Source: Variovorax sp. WDL1 (lineage in GTDB: Bacteria; Pseudomonadota; Gammaproteobacteria; Burkholderiales; Burkholderiaceae_C). From it: a stretch of DNA of 45,730 nucleotides. The notes under the pieces are model-generated. The model did no database searches. It saw only the letters and a program-made list of their open reading frames with translations, and had not been told where the DNA came from. Location of the stretch: contig NZ_LMTS01000274.1 of the NCBI RefSeq assembly GCF_001541225.1, positions 1 to 45,730 on the forward strand, read 5' to 3'. Both the position numbers and the translations under genes were made by a program. Positions 31,518-40,447 of the stretch are shown here, piece by piece. Within the stretch, counting starts at the first letter, position 1. The number at the start of each line of letters is the position of its first letter.

Positions 31518-31674
31518 GACATTGACGCAATGGCACGCCATCAGCTGCGGCGGCTGCGCTCGTGGCGTCGGCCGCGGTCTGTGCGACGGTGGATTCGCAA
31601 GCAAAGGTCGAAGTGGACTCCGAAGAGCGAGCGCGTGAGGTCGCCCGCCGAACCGCGTGGTGAGGCAACTTTGC

Positions 31675-32640
31675 TTAGCAAGCGTTGCTGTCGCGAAAAT
31701 CACGCCTGTAAGAAGACGGGGAGGTGTGCACCTTATTTGCAAAATGCTTGCGCAATGACAGCGACGTTCCGAAGCCTGCTTCCGCTGCGACCCGCTCGAT
31801 TGGCATGTCGGTGGTTTCGAGCAGCTGCTGGGCCCTGCCGATGCGCTCGGCCGCAAGCCATTTTTTGACGGTCATGCCGGTGGCTTCGCGGAAGCGTCGG
31901 GTGAAGGTCCGCCGGCTCATCCGCGCCACGTCCGCCATCGCATCGAGCGACAGCGGCTCCGCCAGATGCGAGCGCGCCCACTCCAGCACCCCGGGCAAGC
32001 GCGCCTCACTCGGCAAGGCAGGAACGGGCTGTTCGATGTACTGCGCTTGACCGCCTTGGCGATGCGGCGGCGTCACCAGCAAGCGCGCCACGCGATTGGC
32101 GACATCTGCCCCGTGGCGCAGGCGCAGGATGTGCAGACAACAGTCGATGGCGGCCACGGTCCCTGCCGAAGTGATGACGTTGCCATCATCGACATACAGC
32201 ACATCTGGATGGAAGTACGTCTTTGGAAAGCGCTGGGCGAAGAGGTCGCGGCAGGCCCAATGGGTGGTCGCACGCCGTCCATCGAGCAGACCTGCATCCC
32301 CAAGCACGAAAGCACCCAGGCAAAGACCGATGATCTGGGCACCGCGCGTATGGGCCTGACGCAGTGCATCCGTCAGCGTGACAGGCGCGGCGATCTCTGG
32401 GTGGTTCCAGGCGGGCACCACCACGATGTCGGCGCCGTCCATCGCATCCAGACCGCCAGGCACCTCCAATTCCATTCCCTGATCGCATCGCACGCGGCCA
32501 GGCGTGGGTGCGCAGTACCCAACCTCGTACGGCGGCAAGTCATTGGGTGGGGGCTGCACGCCGAACACGATGCCGGGCACGGAAAGATGGAACAGGCTGA
32601 CGCCATCAAAGGCGAGGACGGCGACGCGGACGGGCTGCAT
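31675..32640 (-). CDS. AraC-family regulator with DJ-1/PfpI (FtrA-like) sensor domain
   Basis: A 321-residue GATase1-like AraC regulator. The N-terminal DJ-1/PfpI domain (about residues 5-170) includes VAVLAFDGVSLFHLSVPGIV, DIVVVPAW and the nucleophile-elbow-like IGLCLGAFVLGDAGLLDGRR. The C-terminal pair of helix-turn-helices includes LSLDAMADVARMSRRTFTRR and ERVAAEAGFGTSLSLRKHF. The ATG at 32640 is chosen; a TTG six codons earlier extends the frame. It is divergent from an isochorismatase-family hydrolase gene at 32803, a common pairing for this regulator type, so it probably activates that gene. Family is certain; inducer unknown. Confidence 0.9.
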   Translation of the reverse strand: MQPVRVAVLAFDGVSLFHLSVPGIVFGVQPPPNDLPPYEVGYCAPTPGRVRCDQGMELEVPGGLDAMDGADIVVVPAWNHPEIAAPVTLTDALRQAHTRGAQIIGLCLGAFVLGDAGLLDGRRATTHWACRDLFAQRFPKTYFHPDVLYVDDGNVITSAGTVAAIDCCLHILRLRHGADVANRVARLLVTPPHRQGGQAQYIEQPVPALPSEARLPGVLEWARSHLAEPLSLDAMADVARMSRRTFTRRFREATGMTVKKWLAAERIGRAQQLLETTDMPIERVAAEAGFGTSLSLRKHFANKVHTSPSSYRRDFRDSNAC

Positions 32641-32802
32641 ACCCACATTTTGGCCCAATTCATTCGAACGTAGTCATTCCGGCCAATGGCGCAATCGTCG
32701 GTGCTTCCTGAAGATCCAGCCTGGGCGGGGCGAAACCAACATCCCGATTCGCAACGCAGCAGTCGAATGAACTCAAGCCCATTGAAAGAAGGACTCCACA
32801 TC

Positions 32803-33348
32803 ATGAACAAGCGCGCCACCATCGTGGTAGATCTCCAGAACGAATACCTGCCCGATGGCAAGCTGCCACTGGTCGGCCTCGATGCCGCCTTGGCCAACGC
32901 CGCCCGCGTGATCGCGGCGGCGCGGGCCCATGGTGAATTGCTCATCCATGTCCGCCATGAGAGCGCCCAGCCTGACGCACCGGTTTTCACACCCGGCACG
33001 ATCGGGGTGCAGATCATCCCTGCCGTCGCGGCTGAAGCCGGTGAGCCGGTCATTGTCAAGAACCACCCCAACTCGTTCCGCGGCACCCAGTTGAAAGAGC
33101 TGCTCGATGCACAAGGCGTGAAGGAACTGGTCGTGATCGGTGCCATGAGCCACATGTGCATAGAAGCCACCAGCCGTGCGGCTGCCGACTTCGGCTATCC
33201 CGTCACCGTCGCGCACGATGCGTGCGCCACCATGAACCTGGAGTTCGATGGCACCGCTGTACCCGCCGCCCAGGTGCATGCGGCATCAATGGCTGCGCTC
33301 AGTTTTGGCTACGCGTCGATCACGAGCACGGACAAGCACTTGGCCTGA
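32803..33348 (+). CDS. Isochorismatase-family cysteine hydrolase
   Basis: A 181-residue hydrolase with the family triad: Asp10 (IVVDLQNEY), Lys86 (VIVKNHPNSF) and Cys119 (GAMSHMCIEAT), the cis-peptide loop preceding Cys. Members hydrolyse amides or enol ethers, such as nicotinamide, isochorismate, carbamates or biuret. The ATG at 32803 is preferred over the upstream in-frame ATG at 32767 because the domain starts at ATIVVDLQ and an AAGGA lies nine bases before. It stands alone, divergent from the AraC-type regulator, and converges on the metallo-hydrolase gene 48 bp away. The substrate is not evident. Confidence 0.9.
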   Translation: MNKRATIVVDLQNEYLPDGKLPLVGLDAALANAARVIAAARAHGELLIHVRHESAQPDAPVFTPGTIGVQIIPAVAAEAGEPVIVKNHPNSFRGTQLKELLDAQGVKELVVIGAMSHMCIEATSRAAADFGYPVTVAHDACATMNLEFDGTAVPAAQVHAASMAALSFGYASITSTDKHLA

Positions 33349-33395
33349 GGGATGCCCTGCAGGACCGCAACAGCCCACCAGAGATTGCGCCGGAA

Positions 33396-34403
33396 TCACC
33401 GAATCGCATAGCGATCGCGGGTGGCCTGCGCACATTCGCTCATCACGGTCATTGCTCGCTCCACGGCAGGAGTGCCCACCACAAAGGGATGGGGCGAACT
33501 GGCTTTGGAGAGCTGGTTCATCTTCTGAACCGCGTTGTCCCAGCCGGGATGATTCGAGATCAGGACGTCGATGCCTTGTTGGCGTGCGATTGTCTTCATT
33601 CGTTCGGCAGACTCGATGTAGCTCTTGAGGCGGTCGGGCTTGTCTCCGAAGTTGAATGCGGTGCCACCCCACAGCAGCACGCGATGGCGTTGTCCGGCTG
33701 CCGTGACATCGAAGACCGGCGACACCGTGCCGACCGTGTGGCCAGGCGTCAAATACAACGTGACCGTCGTGCCGCCAAGCGTCACCCGTTCGCCATCTCG
33801 GGCCGAAACATCCCGTTTGGGCGCCGCGCCCCATAGCGAAGATGCGAAGTCGAGCTTCGTTTCAGTCATCGTCCAGTCAAGGTCGCTCATGACGACCCGA
33901 GCCTTGTACTTTCCCACTAGGTATGGCACGCCGCCGTAGTGATCGCCATGGCCATGTGAGACCACGATCATTCTGATGCGCGCGGGATCCAGCCCGACCC
34001 GTCGCATGCCGGCCTCGATCACCGCCGCGGCTTCGAACTGATTGTTCAACGCGTCCAGGAGGATGATGCCCTCAGGCGTATCAATCGCCCAAGCGCTCGA
34101 CCATGCCGCGCCAACGAAGTAGAGGTTATCGAAAACCTTCATCGGCGGGGGTGCTGGGCGTGCGATCTGAGTCGCTATGACCTTGTTGATCTCTTCAGGA
34201 CTTGGCTCTGTTGCGGCTGGGGCTTTGCAAAGCGGAAGCAGAAATGTCAGATCGCTTGCCGCTGCAGCGCTGGCCTTGTCGACGCGCATCTGAATCGACT
34301 TGTCGCTGGGTACGGAGTGCGATGCTGGATCTGGCGCAGTCGCGCAGCCAGTCAATGCAAGAGTTGCCAAAAGCGGCGCAATCGACCGTTTGAAGTTTTT
34401 CAT
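33396..34403 (-). CDS. Metallo-beta-lactamase-fold hydrolase, subclass B3-like, lipoprotein
   Basis: A 335-residue MBL-fold protein with a lipoprotein signal (LLATLALTGC, Cys20). The zinc site is H150-G-H152-G-D154-H155 (SHGHGDHYGG), His222 (TPGHTVG) and His285 (ISNHPGWD), the pattern of subclass B3 beta-lactamases and related hydrolases. It has the SNHPGWD region typical of the B3 group. Its ATG follows the stop of the YdiJ-like gene by one base (TGA-G-ATG), so it is co-translated with a catabolic operon. Hydrolysis of a lactone or other ester metabolite is therefore as likely as beta-lactam hydrolysis. No beta-lactam regulator is near. Zinc ligands are seen; substrate is open. Confidence 0.85.
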   Translation of the reverse strand: MKNFKRSIAPLLATLALTGCATAPDPASHSVPSDKSIQMRVDKASAAAASDLTFLLPLCKAPAATEPSPEEINKVIATQIARPAPPPMKVFDNLYFVGAAWSSAWAIDTPEGIILLDALNNQFEAAAVIEAGMRRVGLDPARIRMIVVSHGHGDHYGGVPYLVGKYKARVVMSDLDWTMTETKLDFASSLWGAAPKRDVSARDGERVTLGGTTVTLYLTPGHTVGTVSPVFDVTAAGQRHRVLLWGGTAFNFGDKPDRLKSYIESAERMKTIARQQGIDVLISNHPGWDNAVQKMNQLSKASSPHPFVVGTPAVERAMTVMSECAQATRDRYAIR

Positions 34404-34404
34404 C

Positions 34405-37400
34405 TCAGTTCATCCTTGATGGTGATCTGTCCAGTGCTGTGGAGCACGAATCATCGGGGCCGTCCGAAGGTGCATTCCTCGCATGCTCAACGAACTTCGA
34501 GTTCGCTGTAGCCGACGTTGATGCCCTGACGGTCTCCAGCAGCAGCTGCAGCGGATGCCGCAACTGAACGCCGCCCATGATGCTCGCCTGGCAACGGCAC
34601 GAGTATCCCGTCGCGAGAACCCGGCCAGCTCGCCGAGGATCGTTGAGAATCTTTTCCCAACTGAGCCGATAGATCTGCTCTGAGGTGGCACGGTTGTCGC
34701 GCTCATGACCGTAAAGACCCGCCATGCCACAGCACCCACTGGGCACGACCTTCAACTCGATGCCGAAACGGTGGCCGAGCGTGATCCAGTCGGCTGTTGC
34801 CACTGCTGCGTTGGTTTTCTCCGTACAGTGGGGCAGAAGGCTCCATGTGTGACGCCCATCGAGTGCCAGATTCGGCAGCCTTGCGCTTTGTCGCATGAGC
34901 CATTCCTGCGGCAGACTGACCTTTGGGGCGCGATCGGCACCCAATGCCCTGGCGTACTCGGAGCGGTAGGCGAGAGTCATCGAGGGATCTACGCCCACAA
35001 GCGCCACCCCCGTCTCGGACAACGCATTGAGCATGGCAGCATTCCGCGTCGCCGCCTCTTCGAAGCTGCCCAAAAGCCCGAGCACATGCTGGGGCTTGCC
35101 GTTGGGCATGAAGGGGGCCACCCAAGGCGTGAATCCCAACCTCCTGAGCAACTCGAGAAAGTCCAGCACGACGGCTGTGTCGTAGTGCGAGGTGAACGCA
35201 TCTTGAACGATCACAACGCTGTCGCGCCGCTCCTCCGGACGAAGCGCCAGCAATGCGGCGGCCGTTGCGATCTTGACACCGCGGCGTTCGAGCTCGCCAG
35301 GGAAGTCGATGCCGCTGAGCTGCGGCAACGCCACAAGCCCCAGCTTGCGCAAGGTCTCACTGCCGATCCTGCTTCCGGTGACGAAGTTGGCCATCCGGGG
35401 AACCTTCGCGAAGACAGGCAAGCAACGCTCCAAAGAAGCCACCAGCCGATCTTTCACGGGACGCAGATACCGGCCGTAGTACACCTCCAGGAAGCGGGAG
35501 CGGAACGCAGGGACATCCACCTTGATTGGGCACTGCCCCACGCAAGACTTGCATGCCAGGCAACCGTCCATTGCCTGCTTGACCTCCAGCGAGAAGTCGC
35601 TGGGGTCCCTGCGCGCGCTCCACGTATTCAGCGCACGTCCGGGTACGCTGCCCCACGCTTTCCAAGCGCCCTGCCGACGGATGCGCTGGGCTTCGACCGT
35701 CGGATCGGTCTGGTTGTCGGCGAGCAGGCGCAGCCACTCGCGCATCAGCGAGGCGCGGCCCTTCGGGGAATGCTTGCGCTCGCGGGTGGCCTTCCATGAC
35801 GGGCACATCTCGTCGTCGGGGTCATAGTTGAAGCAGGCGGCGTTGCCATTGCAATGGAGCGAATCCTCGTTCGCGCGCCGGACCGTCAACGGAATGCGGC
35901 GGTCGGACTGTCCGCGTGTCGGTACGCCATCGATGCGACTCAACGAATGCCCGGGCGGGGCGGCGATCTTGCCGGGGTTGAGCTGGTTGTTCGGGTCGAA
36001 CGCGGCCTTGATTTCCTGCATGCGCGGGTAAAGCGGACCGAAGAATTGGGGAGCGTACTCGGAGCGAAATCCCTTGCCGTGCTCGCCCCAGAGCACGCCT
36101 TGGTACTTGCGCGTGAGCGCGTAGACCTCGTCGGAGATCTCCCTGATCAGGGCTTCCTGGTTCGGATCCTTCATGTCGAGCGCCGGCCGCACGTGCAGGC
36201 AGCCTGCATCGACATGACCGAACATGCCGTAGACGAGGCCACGTCGATCCAACGCGGCTCGGAACTCGGCGATGTAGTCCGCCAGGCGCTCTGGCGGGAC
36301 CACCGTGTCTTCCACGAATGGCACGGGTCGCTGCTCGCCTTGCATGTTGCCCAGCAAACCGACTGACTTCTTGCGCATGGACCAGATGGCCGAGACAGCC
36401 GCTTCACCACGCGCGACCGTGTAGCCCCAGCGGCCGGACGGGCCTGAACCCGAATTCATCTCGGCCTCGACGCGTTCCAGCTTTTGCGCCAGCGCCATGT
36501 CATCATCGGCAAGAAACTCCACGATGTTGACGCCCTGCGCGGGACCCTGCGGATCTTCGGGGAAATAGTCCTTCACCGAAAGCCACACCGCGTCCTCGCG
36601 CGCGAGTGCCAGCACCTTGGCATCGATGGTCTCGCTCGACGCCGCCTCGAGCTTCATGAGCGTGCCGGCGTCCCTCAACGCTGCGTCGAAAGTGCCGTAG
36701 CGAATGGCCAGCACTGCACTGCAATGCGGAAGCGGCGTGAGCCTGATCTTTGCCTCCGTGACGAACGCCAGGCTACCTTCGGCCCCGCACAGGACCGAGT
36801 TGAGATTGAAGTTTCCGCAATGGTCGCAGAGGTGCACCAGGTCATACCCGGTCACGCACCGGTTGAGCTTCGGAAAGCGCTCGGCGATCAACTCCGCGTC
36901 GTCGACGCGGATGCGGTCGAGCACGCGATGTATCGCACCGACGCGATCCTCTCTTCGCTTGGCGCTGTCGAACTCCGATGCCGCCAGTGGGCGCGAGTGC
37001 CAAGGGGTGCCATCCAGCAGGACGGTGTTCAGCTCGAGCACATGGTCGCGTGTTTTGCCGTAGAGAATCGATCCCTGTCCACTCGCGTCAGTCGCGATCA
37101 TGCCGCCGATGGTGGCGCGGTTGGAGGGCGACAACTCGGGCGCGAAGAAGAATCCAAGCTCGCGAATTGCATCGTTCAGCTGGTCCTTGACGACGCCGGC
37201 TTGCACGCGAGCCCATCCCTCCTGCGCGTTGATCTCCAGGATCGCATTCATGTGGCGCGAGAGATCCACCGCGATTCCACGGGTGAGCGACTGGCCGTTC
37301 GTCCCGGTGCCGCCGCCGCGGGGCGAGAAGGTCACTGCGCTGAACCGCGCCTCGTTGGCGAGCTTCGCCACCCGAACCACGTCGAGCTCGCTGCGCGGAA

Positions 37401-37569
37401 ACACGATGGCTTGCGGAGGGACCTGGTAGATGGAGTTGTCGGTCGCGAAGACCGTGCGATCGGCGTAGGCCTGTGTGATGTCGCCTTCGAACCCTCGCAG
37501 GCTCAGCTCTGCCAGGAAGTCGGAGAAGAGTGCCGTCGGACGATCCTCGGGTTCGAGCCTGGGAATCAT
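34405..37569 (-). CDS. FAD/Fe-S dehydrogenase of the YdiJ (D-2-hydroxyacid/D-2-hydroxyglutarate) type
   Basis: A 1054-residue fusion of a PCMH-type FAD domain and a GlpC-like Fe-S domain. In order: flavin-binding SPRGGGTGTNGQSLTRG (about residue 85) and GGMIATDASGQGS, the FAD-oxidase C-terminal domain ending near NNQLNPGKI (about 555), a 4Fe-4S motif CLACKSCVGQCPIKVDVP (about 665-680), and CCG-type segments including SGCCGMAG (about 945) and TGYSCRCQ. E. coli YdiJ has the same build at about 1018 residues and oxidises D-2-hydroxyglutarate. Electrons probably go to the quinone pool or another carrier. The gene follows the RraA-family gene in the LysR-Bug operon, so its substrate is likely a 2-hydroxyacid made or imported there. 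Confidence 0.87.
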   Translation of the reverse strand: MIPRLEPEDRPTALFSDFLAELSLRGFEGDITQAYADRTVFATDNSIYQVPPQAIVFPRSELDVVRVAKLANEARFSAVTFSPRGGGTGTNGQSLTRGIAVDLSRHMNAILEINAQEGWARVQAGVVKDQLNDAIRELGFFFAPELSPSNRATIGGMIATDASGQGSILYGKTRDHVLELNTVLLDGTPWHSRPLAASEFDSAKRREDRVGAIHRVLDRIRVDDAELIAERFPKLNRCVTGYDLVHLCDHCGNFNLNSVLCGAEGSLAFVTEAKIRLTPLPHCSAVLAIRYGTFDAALRDAGTLMKLEAASSETIDAKVLALAREDAVWLSVKDYFPEDPQGPAQGVNIVEFLADDDMALAQKLERVEAEMNSGSGPSGRWGYTVARGEAAVSAIWSMRKKSVGLLGNMQGEQRPVPFVEDTVVPPERLADYIAEFRAALDRRGLVYGMFGHVDAGCLHVRPALDMKDPNQEALIREISDEVYALTRKYQGVLWGEHGKGFRSEYAPQFFGPLYPRMQEIKAAFDPNNQLNPGKIAAPPGHSLSRIDGVPTRGQSDRRIPLTVRRANEDSLHCNGNAACFNYDPDDEMCPSWKATRERKHSPKGRASLMREWLRLLADNQTDPTVEAQRIRRQGAWKAWGSVPGRALNTWSARRDPSDFSLEVKQAMDGCLACKSCVGQCPIKVDVPAFRSRFLEVYYGRYLRPVKDRLVASLERCLPVFAKVPRMANFVTGSRIGSETLRKLGLVALPQLSGIDFPGELERRGVKIATAAALLALRPEERRDSVVIVQDAFTSHYDTAVVLDFLELLRRLGFTPWVAPFMPNGKPQHVLGLLGSFEEAATRNAAMLNALSETGVALVGVDPSMTLAYRSEYARALGADRAPKVSLPQEWLMRQSARLPNLALDGRHTWSLLPHCTEKTNAAVATADWITLGHRFGIELKVVPSGCCGMAGLYGHERDNRATSEQIYRLSWEKILNDPRRAGRVLATGYSCRCQASIMGGVQLRHPLQLLLETVRASTSATANSKFVEHARNAPSDGPDDSCSTALDRSPSRMN

Positions 37570-37596
37570 GGTCGCTGCGATCCGGGTTCTGCCCGA

Positions 37597-38271
37597 TCAG
37601 CCGGGCAGCGGTGCGAGTCCCGCCTGCTGCAGCGCAGCGTTGAGCCACGGCGACACAAGTTCCCCTTTCGCGATTTCATCCAGCCGCTGTTGCTCGGCGG
37701 CGATCTTGGCGTCGGCGGCGTCAAGCACCTTTTGCACCTGCTCGCGCGGAATGATGACCACGCCATCGACGTCGCCGACGACCAGGTCGCCTGGGCTGAC
37801 TGCCACTCCGCCGACCGACACCGCCGATGCGATGCGGCCCGGCAGGCCCTTGGTCGGTCCACAGGGATTGGTGCCCGCGGCAAAGATAGGAAACCTGCCC
37901 GCCGCCAGCGACGCCGTGTCACGCGAGGCGGCATCGACCACAAACCCGCCCAGGCCTGCGGCCTCGGCCTGCGTGACCATCAGGTCGCCGAAAAGCGCAC
38001 AGGTTGCATCCGCCTTGCCGTCCACGACCATGACATCCCCTGGCTTCGCGACGGCCAGCGCCACATGGAACATCAGGTTGTCGCCAGGACGAACCTCCAC
38101 GGTGAAGGCGGGGCCCGCCAGTTTCATGTCGGGATGAAGCGCCCGAACGCGGGCGTTCAAGGCCCCGCGCCGACCGCCCACGTCGCACAAGATGGCGACC
38201 TGGTACTTGCGCGCACGTTCGATCAAGGCGGGACTCACGCGCTCGAACTCTGCGGAGGTGTTGTAGGTCAT
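37597..38271 (-). CDS. RraA-family 4-hydroxy-4-methyl-2-oxoglutarate-type aldolase
   Basis: A 224-residue RraA-fold protein. Features are ILCDVGGRRGALN, GPAFTVEVRPGDNLMFHVAL, PGDVMVVDGKADATCALFGD, the Arg-Asp pair in DAASRDTAS and GDLVVGDVDGVVIIPRE. The acid and Arg-Asp positions fit the divalent-metal aldolase branch (HMG/4-carboxy-4-hydroxy-2-oxoadipate aldolase, releasing pyruvate) more than the RNase E inhibitor branch. The ATG at 38271 is chosen because homology begins at MTYNTSAEFERVSP; a longer frame extends to 38385 into the dehydrogenase gene. It lies between that dehydrogenase and the YdiJ-like gene. Confidence 0.84.
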   Translation of the reverse strand: MTYNTSAEFERVSPALIERARKYQVAILCDVGGRRGALNARVRALHPDMKLAGPAFTVEVRPGDNLMFHVALAVAKPGDVMVVDGKADATCALFGDLMVTQAEAAGLGGFVVDAASRDTASLAAGRFPIFAAGTNPCGPTKGLPGRIASAVSVGGVAVSPGDLVVGDVDGVVIIPREQVQKVLDAADAKIAAEQQRLDEIAKGELVSPWLNAALQQAGLAPLPG

Positions 38272-38324
38272 CGTTGTCTCTCGTCGAAGTCTGAAGAAGG
38301 CTGCTTGCGGATGCGGACTGTTCG

Positions 38325-39380
38325 TTACTGCATCGCCGAGGCCGAGGCGATGGCTTCGGCGCGACGCTGCACGAAGACGTCCCACACTTCCGGGTTGACG
38401 AGGCGCGGGGGGCGCTCCCCAGCCAAAAGCTGAATGATCTGGTCGGCGGCCATCGCCGCCACGTTGTGCCGGCCTTCATGCGACACGCCGGCGGTATGGA
38501 AGGTCGCCACGACGTTGTCCAGCGCGAACAGCGGGTGGTCGAGCGGAGGCGGCTCCTGCTGCCATACGTCGAGCCCGGCGCCGGCGAGCTGCCCGGAGCG
38601 CAGCGCATCGGCAAGTGCGCGTTCGTCATGCACACCGCCTCGCGCGGTGCTGATGAACAGGGCGCCCTTCTTCATTGCAGCGAACTGCGCCGCGTCGAAC
38701 AGGTTCAGCGTCGCCTTGTCCCTGGGACAGTGCAAGGAAACGATGTCGGACACCCCAACGAGGGTCTCCAGGTCGACGGGCTCGCCGCCTCGGGCGCGAA
38801 TCTCATCCGCGCTGAGCAACGGATCGACGGCCAGCACGCGCATGCCGAACGCCTTGGCCAGCGCTGCCGTCTTCGTTCCCGCATGGCCTATGCCGACAAT
38901 GCCCAGCACTTTGCCGCCGATGTCGTGGCCCATGAGGGATTCACGGGAAAAGCCGCGATCGACCCGCAGCTTGCGATCGGATTCGACAATTCGGCGGGAG
39001 ACCGCCAGCATCAAGCCAATCGCCATTTCTGCCACCGCAGCGGAGTTGCCGCCGATCTGACTCACCACCGCAACCCCTGCCCGGGTGCAGGCATCGACAT
39101 CGACGGTGTCGAAGCCCGCGCCCGTCGAAGAGACGCACAGGAGCTCGGGGCAACGCTCGAGCAATGGCTTGTGCGCATGAAATGGAAGCGGAAGTTCGTC
39201 CTTTGCAGCGGTGATCTGGTAGACGTGGGCGTTCTGCAATGCCTTCCACGCCTTCGTTTCATCGCCACGCACGGAAGCGACCTCGAGGGCGATGTCCTTC
39301 TGGCGCGAGATTCTTTCGTCGAAGACGGCGTTGATCCAGAGATCGAAGCGGGCGACGCGCCAGGGTGCAGATGCGTTCAT
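38325..39380 (-). CDS. D-2-hydroxyacid dehydrogenase, NAD-dependent
   Basis: A 351-residue member of the D-isomer-specific 2-hydroxyacid dehydrogenase family (phosphoglycerate dehydrogenase group). The NAD-binding loop is GKVLGIVGIGHAGTKTA, and the catalytic residues are Arg in STARGGVHDE, Glu in DVWQQEPPPL and His in ATFHTAGVS. It would interconvert a 2-oxo acid and a D-2-hydroxyacid. The start has AGGAAA six bases upstream. It is second after the Bug gene in the operon, followed by the RraA-type aldolase. Together with the YdiJ-type flavin enzyme it forms a possible pathway for a hydroxylated dicarboxylic acid. Substrate is not determined. Confidence 0.88.
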   Translation of the reverse strand: MNASAPWRVARFDLWINAVFDERISRQKDIALEVASVRGDETKAWKALQNAHVYQITAAKDELPLPFHAHKPLLERCPELLCVSSTGAGFDTVDVDACTRAGVAVVSQIGGNSAAVAEMAIGLMLAVSRRIVESDRKLRVDRGFSRESLMGHDIGGKVLGIVGIGHAGTKTAALAKAFGMRVLAVDPLLSADEIRARGGEPVDLETLVGVSDIVSLHCPRDKATLNLFDAAQFAAMKKGALFISTARGGVHDERALADALRSGQLAGAGLDVWQQEPPPLDHPLFALDNVVATFHTAGVSHEGRHNVAAMAADQIIQLLAGERPPRLVNPEVWDVFVQRRAEAIASASAMQ

Positions 39381-39416
39381 GTGGTTTCCTGTCGGGCTCG
39401 ATGAACTTGTTCCGCG

Positions 39417-40388
39417 TTATTGCTTGGGAAGCGATTTCGCGAGCTCCTCCAGCGCCTTCTTGTTCTTCTCGAGGGACTTCTGCCACTCGGTCCCTGAGAG
39501 ATAGGCAAGCACCGGTGCGTCGGCCGAAGCGTTGGCGATGAACTCAGGATCACGCAGGCTTTCCGCGATTGCCGTGTCGAGCAGTTTGATGATCTGGGCA
39601 GGAACCGCCTTGGGGGCAGCAAAGCCTCGTTCAGATGTCATGACGACCTTCGTGCCGGTTTCCGTGGCAGTCGGTACGTTGGGCAGCGCAGCAGAGCGCT
39701 TTTCGCCGAGCTGGGCCACGGCCTTCAGCTGGCCAGTGCCATTGCCGTGAAGCTCGGGCACCTCACCGGCGCTCACCACGCCGAAAGCCAGATGCCCACC
39801 CAGAACGTCCGTCTTTTGCGCGGCGGTGCCCTTGTACGGAATGGCATTGAGTTCGACCTTCGCCGTCTTGGCCAGCAACTGCAAGGCCAGGTCGCCGTTG
39901 GTGGCAACACCGTTGTGGCCGAAGGTCAGCGACCCGGGCTTCTCGCGCAAGGCCATGAGGGCCGCGGGCAATGTCTGGATCGGGTTTTCCGTCCGCGTCA
40001 CCAATACCGTGGGGTCGTCCACCACACGAGAAACCAGGACGAAGTCCTGCGGGTCGTACTGCGACTTCTTGACCATCGGGAGGAACAGGAAGCCCGGCAC
40101 GTTGACGACCGCCAGCGTGTAGCCATCCGGCTTTGCGTTCTTGACGTAGGCATTGGCGATCTCGCCACCGGCGCCCGGCTTGTTGACGACGACGAATTGC
40201 ACCTTGGGGCCGAGCCGCTTTTGAACGAACGGCAGCAGCTTGCGCGCCATCAGGTCGGTGCCACCGCCCGGGGCAAATCCGACGACCACTTCGATCGGCT
40301 TGTCCTCGGGCCAGGCGGCGAAGCTCTGCCCGGCAGCGCCCAAGGCCAGCGCTGCTGCAGCCGCCACTTTCATGCTTGCGAATCTCAT
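39417..40388 (-). CDS. Bug/TctC-family periplasmic solute-binding protein
   Basis: A 323-residue Bug protein with Sec signal MKVAAAAALALGAAGQSFA (after MRFAS). Signatures are VVVGFAPGGGTDLMARK, VVVNKPGAGGEIANAYVK, IPYKGTAAQKTDVLGGH and ALPNVPTATETGTK. GGAG lies seven bases before the ATG at 40388. It lies between the LysR gene (60 bp upstream, same strand) and the hydroxyacid dehydrogenase gene. This is the sixth Bug gene in the window. It may import the substrate for the dehydrogenase-aldolase operon. Confidence 0.9.
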   Translation of the reverse strand: MRFASMKVAAAAALALGAAGQSFAAWPEDKPIEVVVGFAPGGGTDLMARKLLPFVQKRLGPKVQFVVVNKPGAGGEIANAYVKNAKPDGYTLAVVNVPGFLFLPMVKKSQYDPQDFVLVSRVVDDPTVLVTRTENPIQTLPAALMALREKPGSLTFGHNGVATNGDLALQLLAKTAKVELNAIPYKGTAAQKTDVLGGHLAFGVVSAGEVPELHGNGTGQLKAVAQLGEKRSAALPNVPTATETGTKVVMTSERGFAAPKAVPAQIIKLLDTAIAESLRDPEFIANASADAPVLAYLSGTEWQKSLEKNKKALEELAKSLPKQ

Positions 40389-40447
40389 CTATGTCTCCGT
40401 TGGTGGAGACCGAATGATCGACGCGGCGTGCCAGTCGCACAAGCGAT

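Larger units (their letters stand above)
31329..31674. other. Non-coding stretch after the MFS pseudogene
   Basis: About 345 bp without a convincing gene. It holds a MerR-like inverted repeat (31437-31459) and a three-copy 8-bp tandem repeat (31494-31517). A 46-codon frame from the ATG at 31335 is seen but has no ribosome site or recognisable motif. The stretch looks like decayed sequence between the broken transporter and the AraC gene. Confidence 0.5.
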
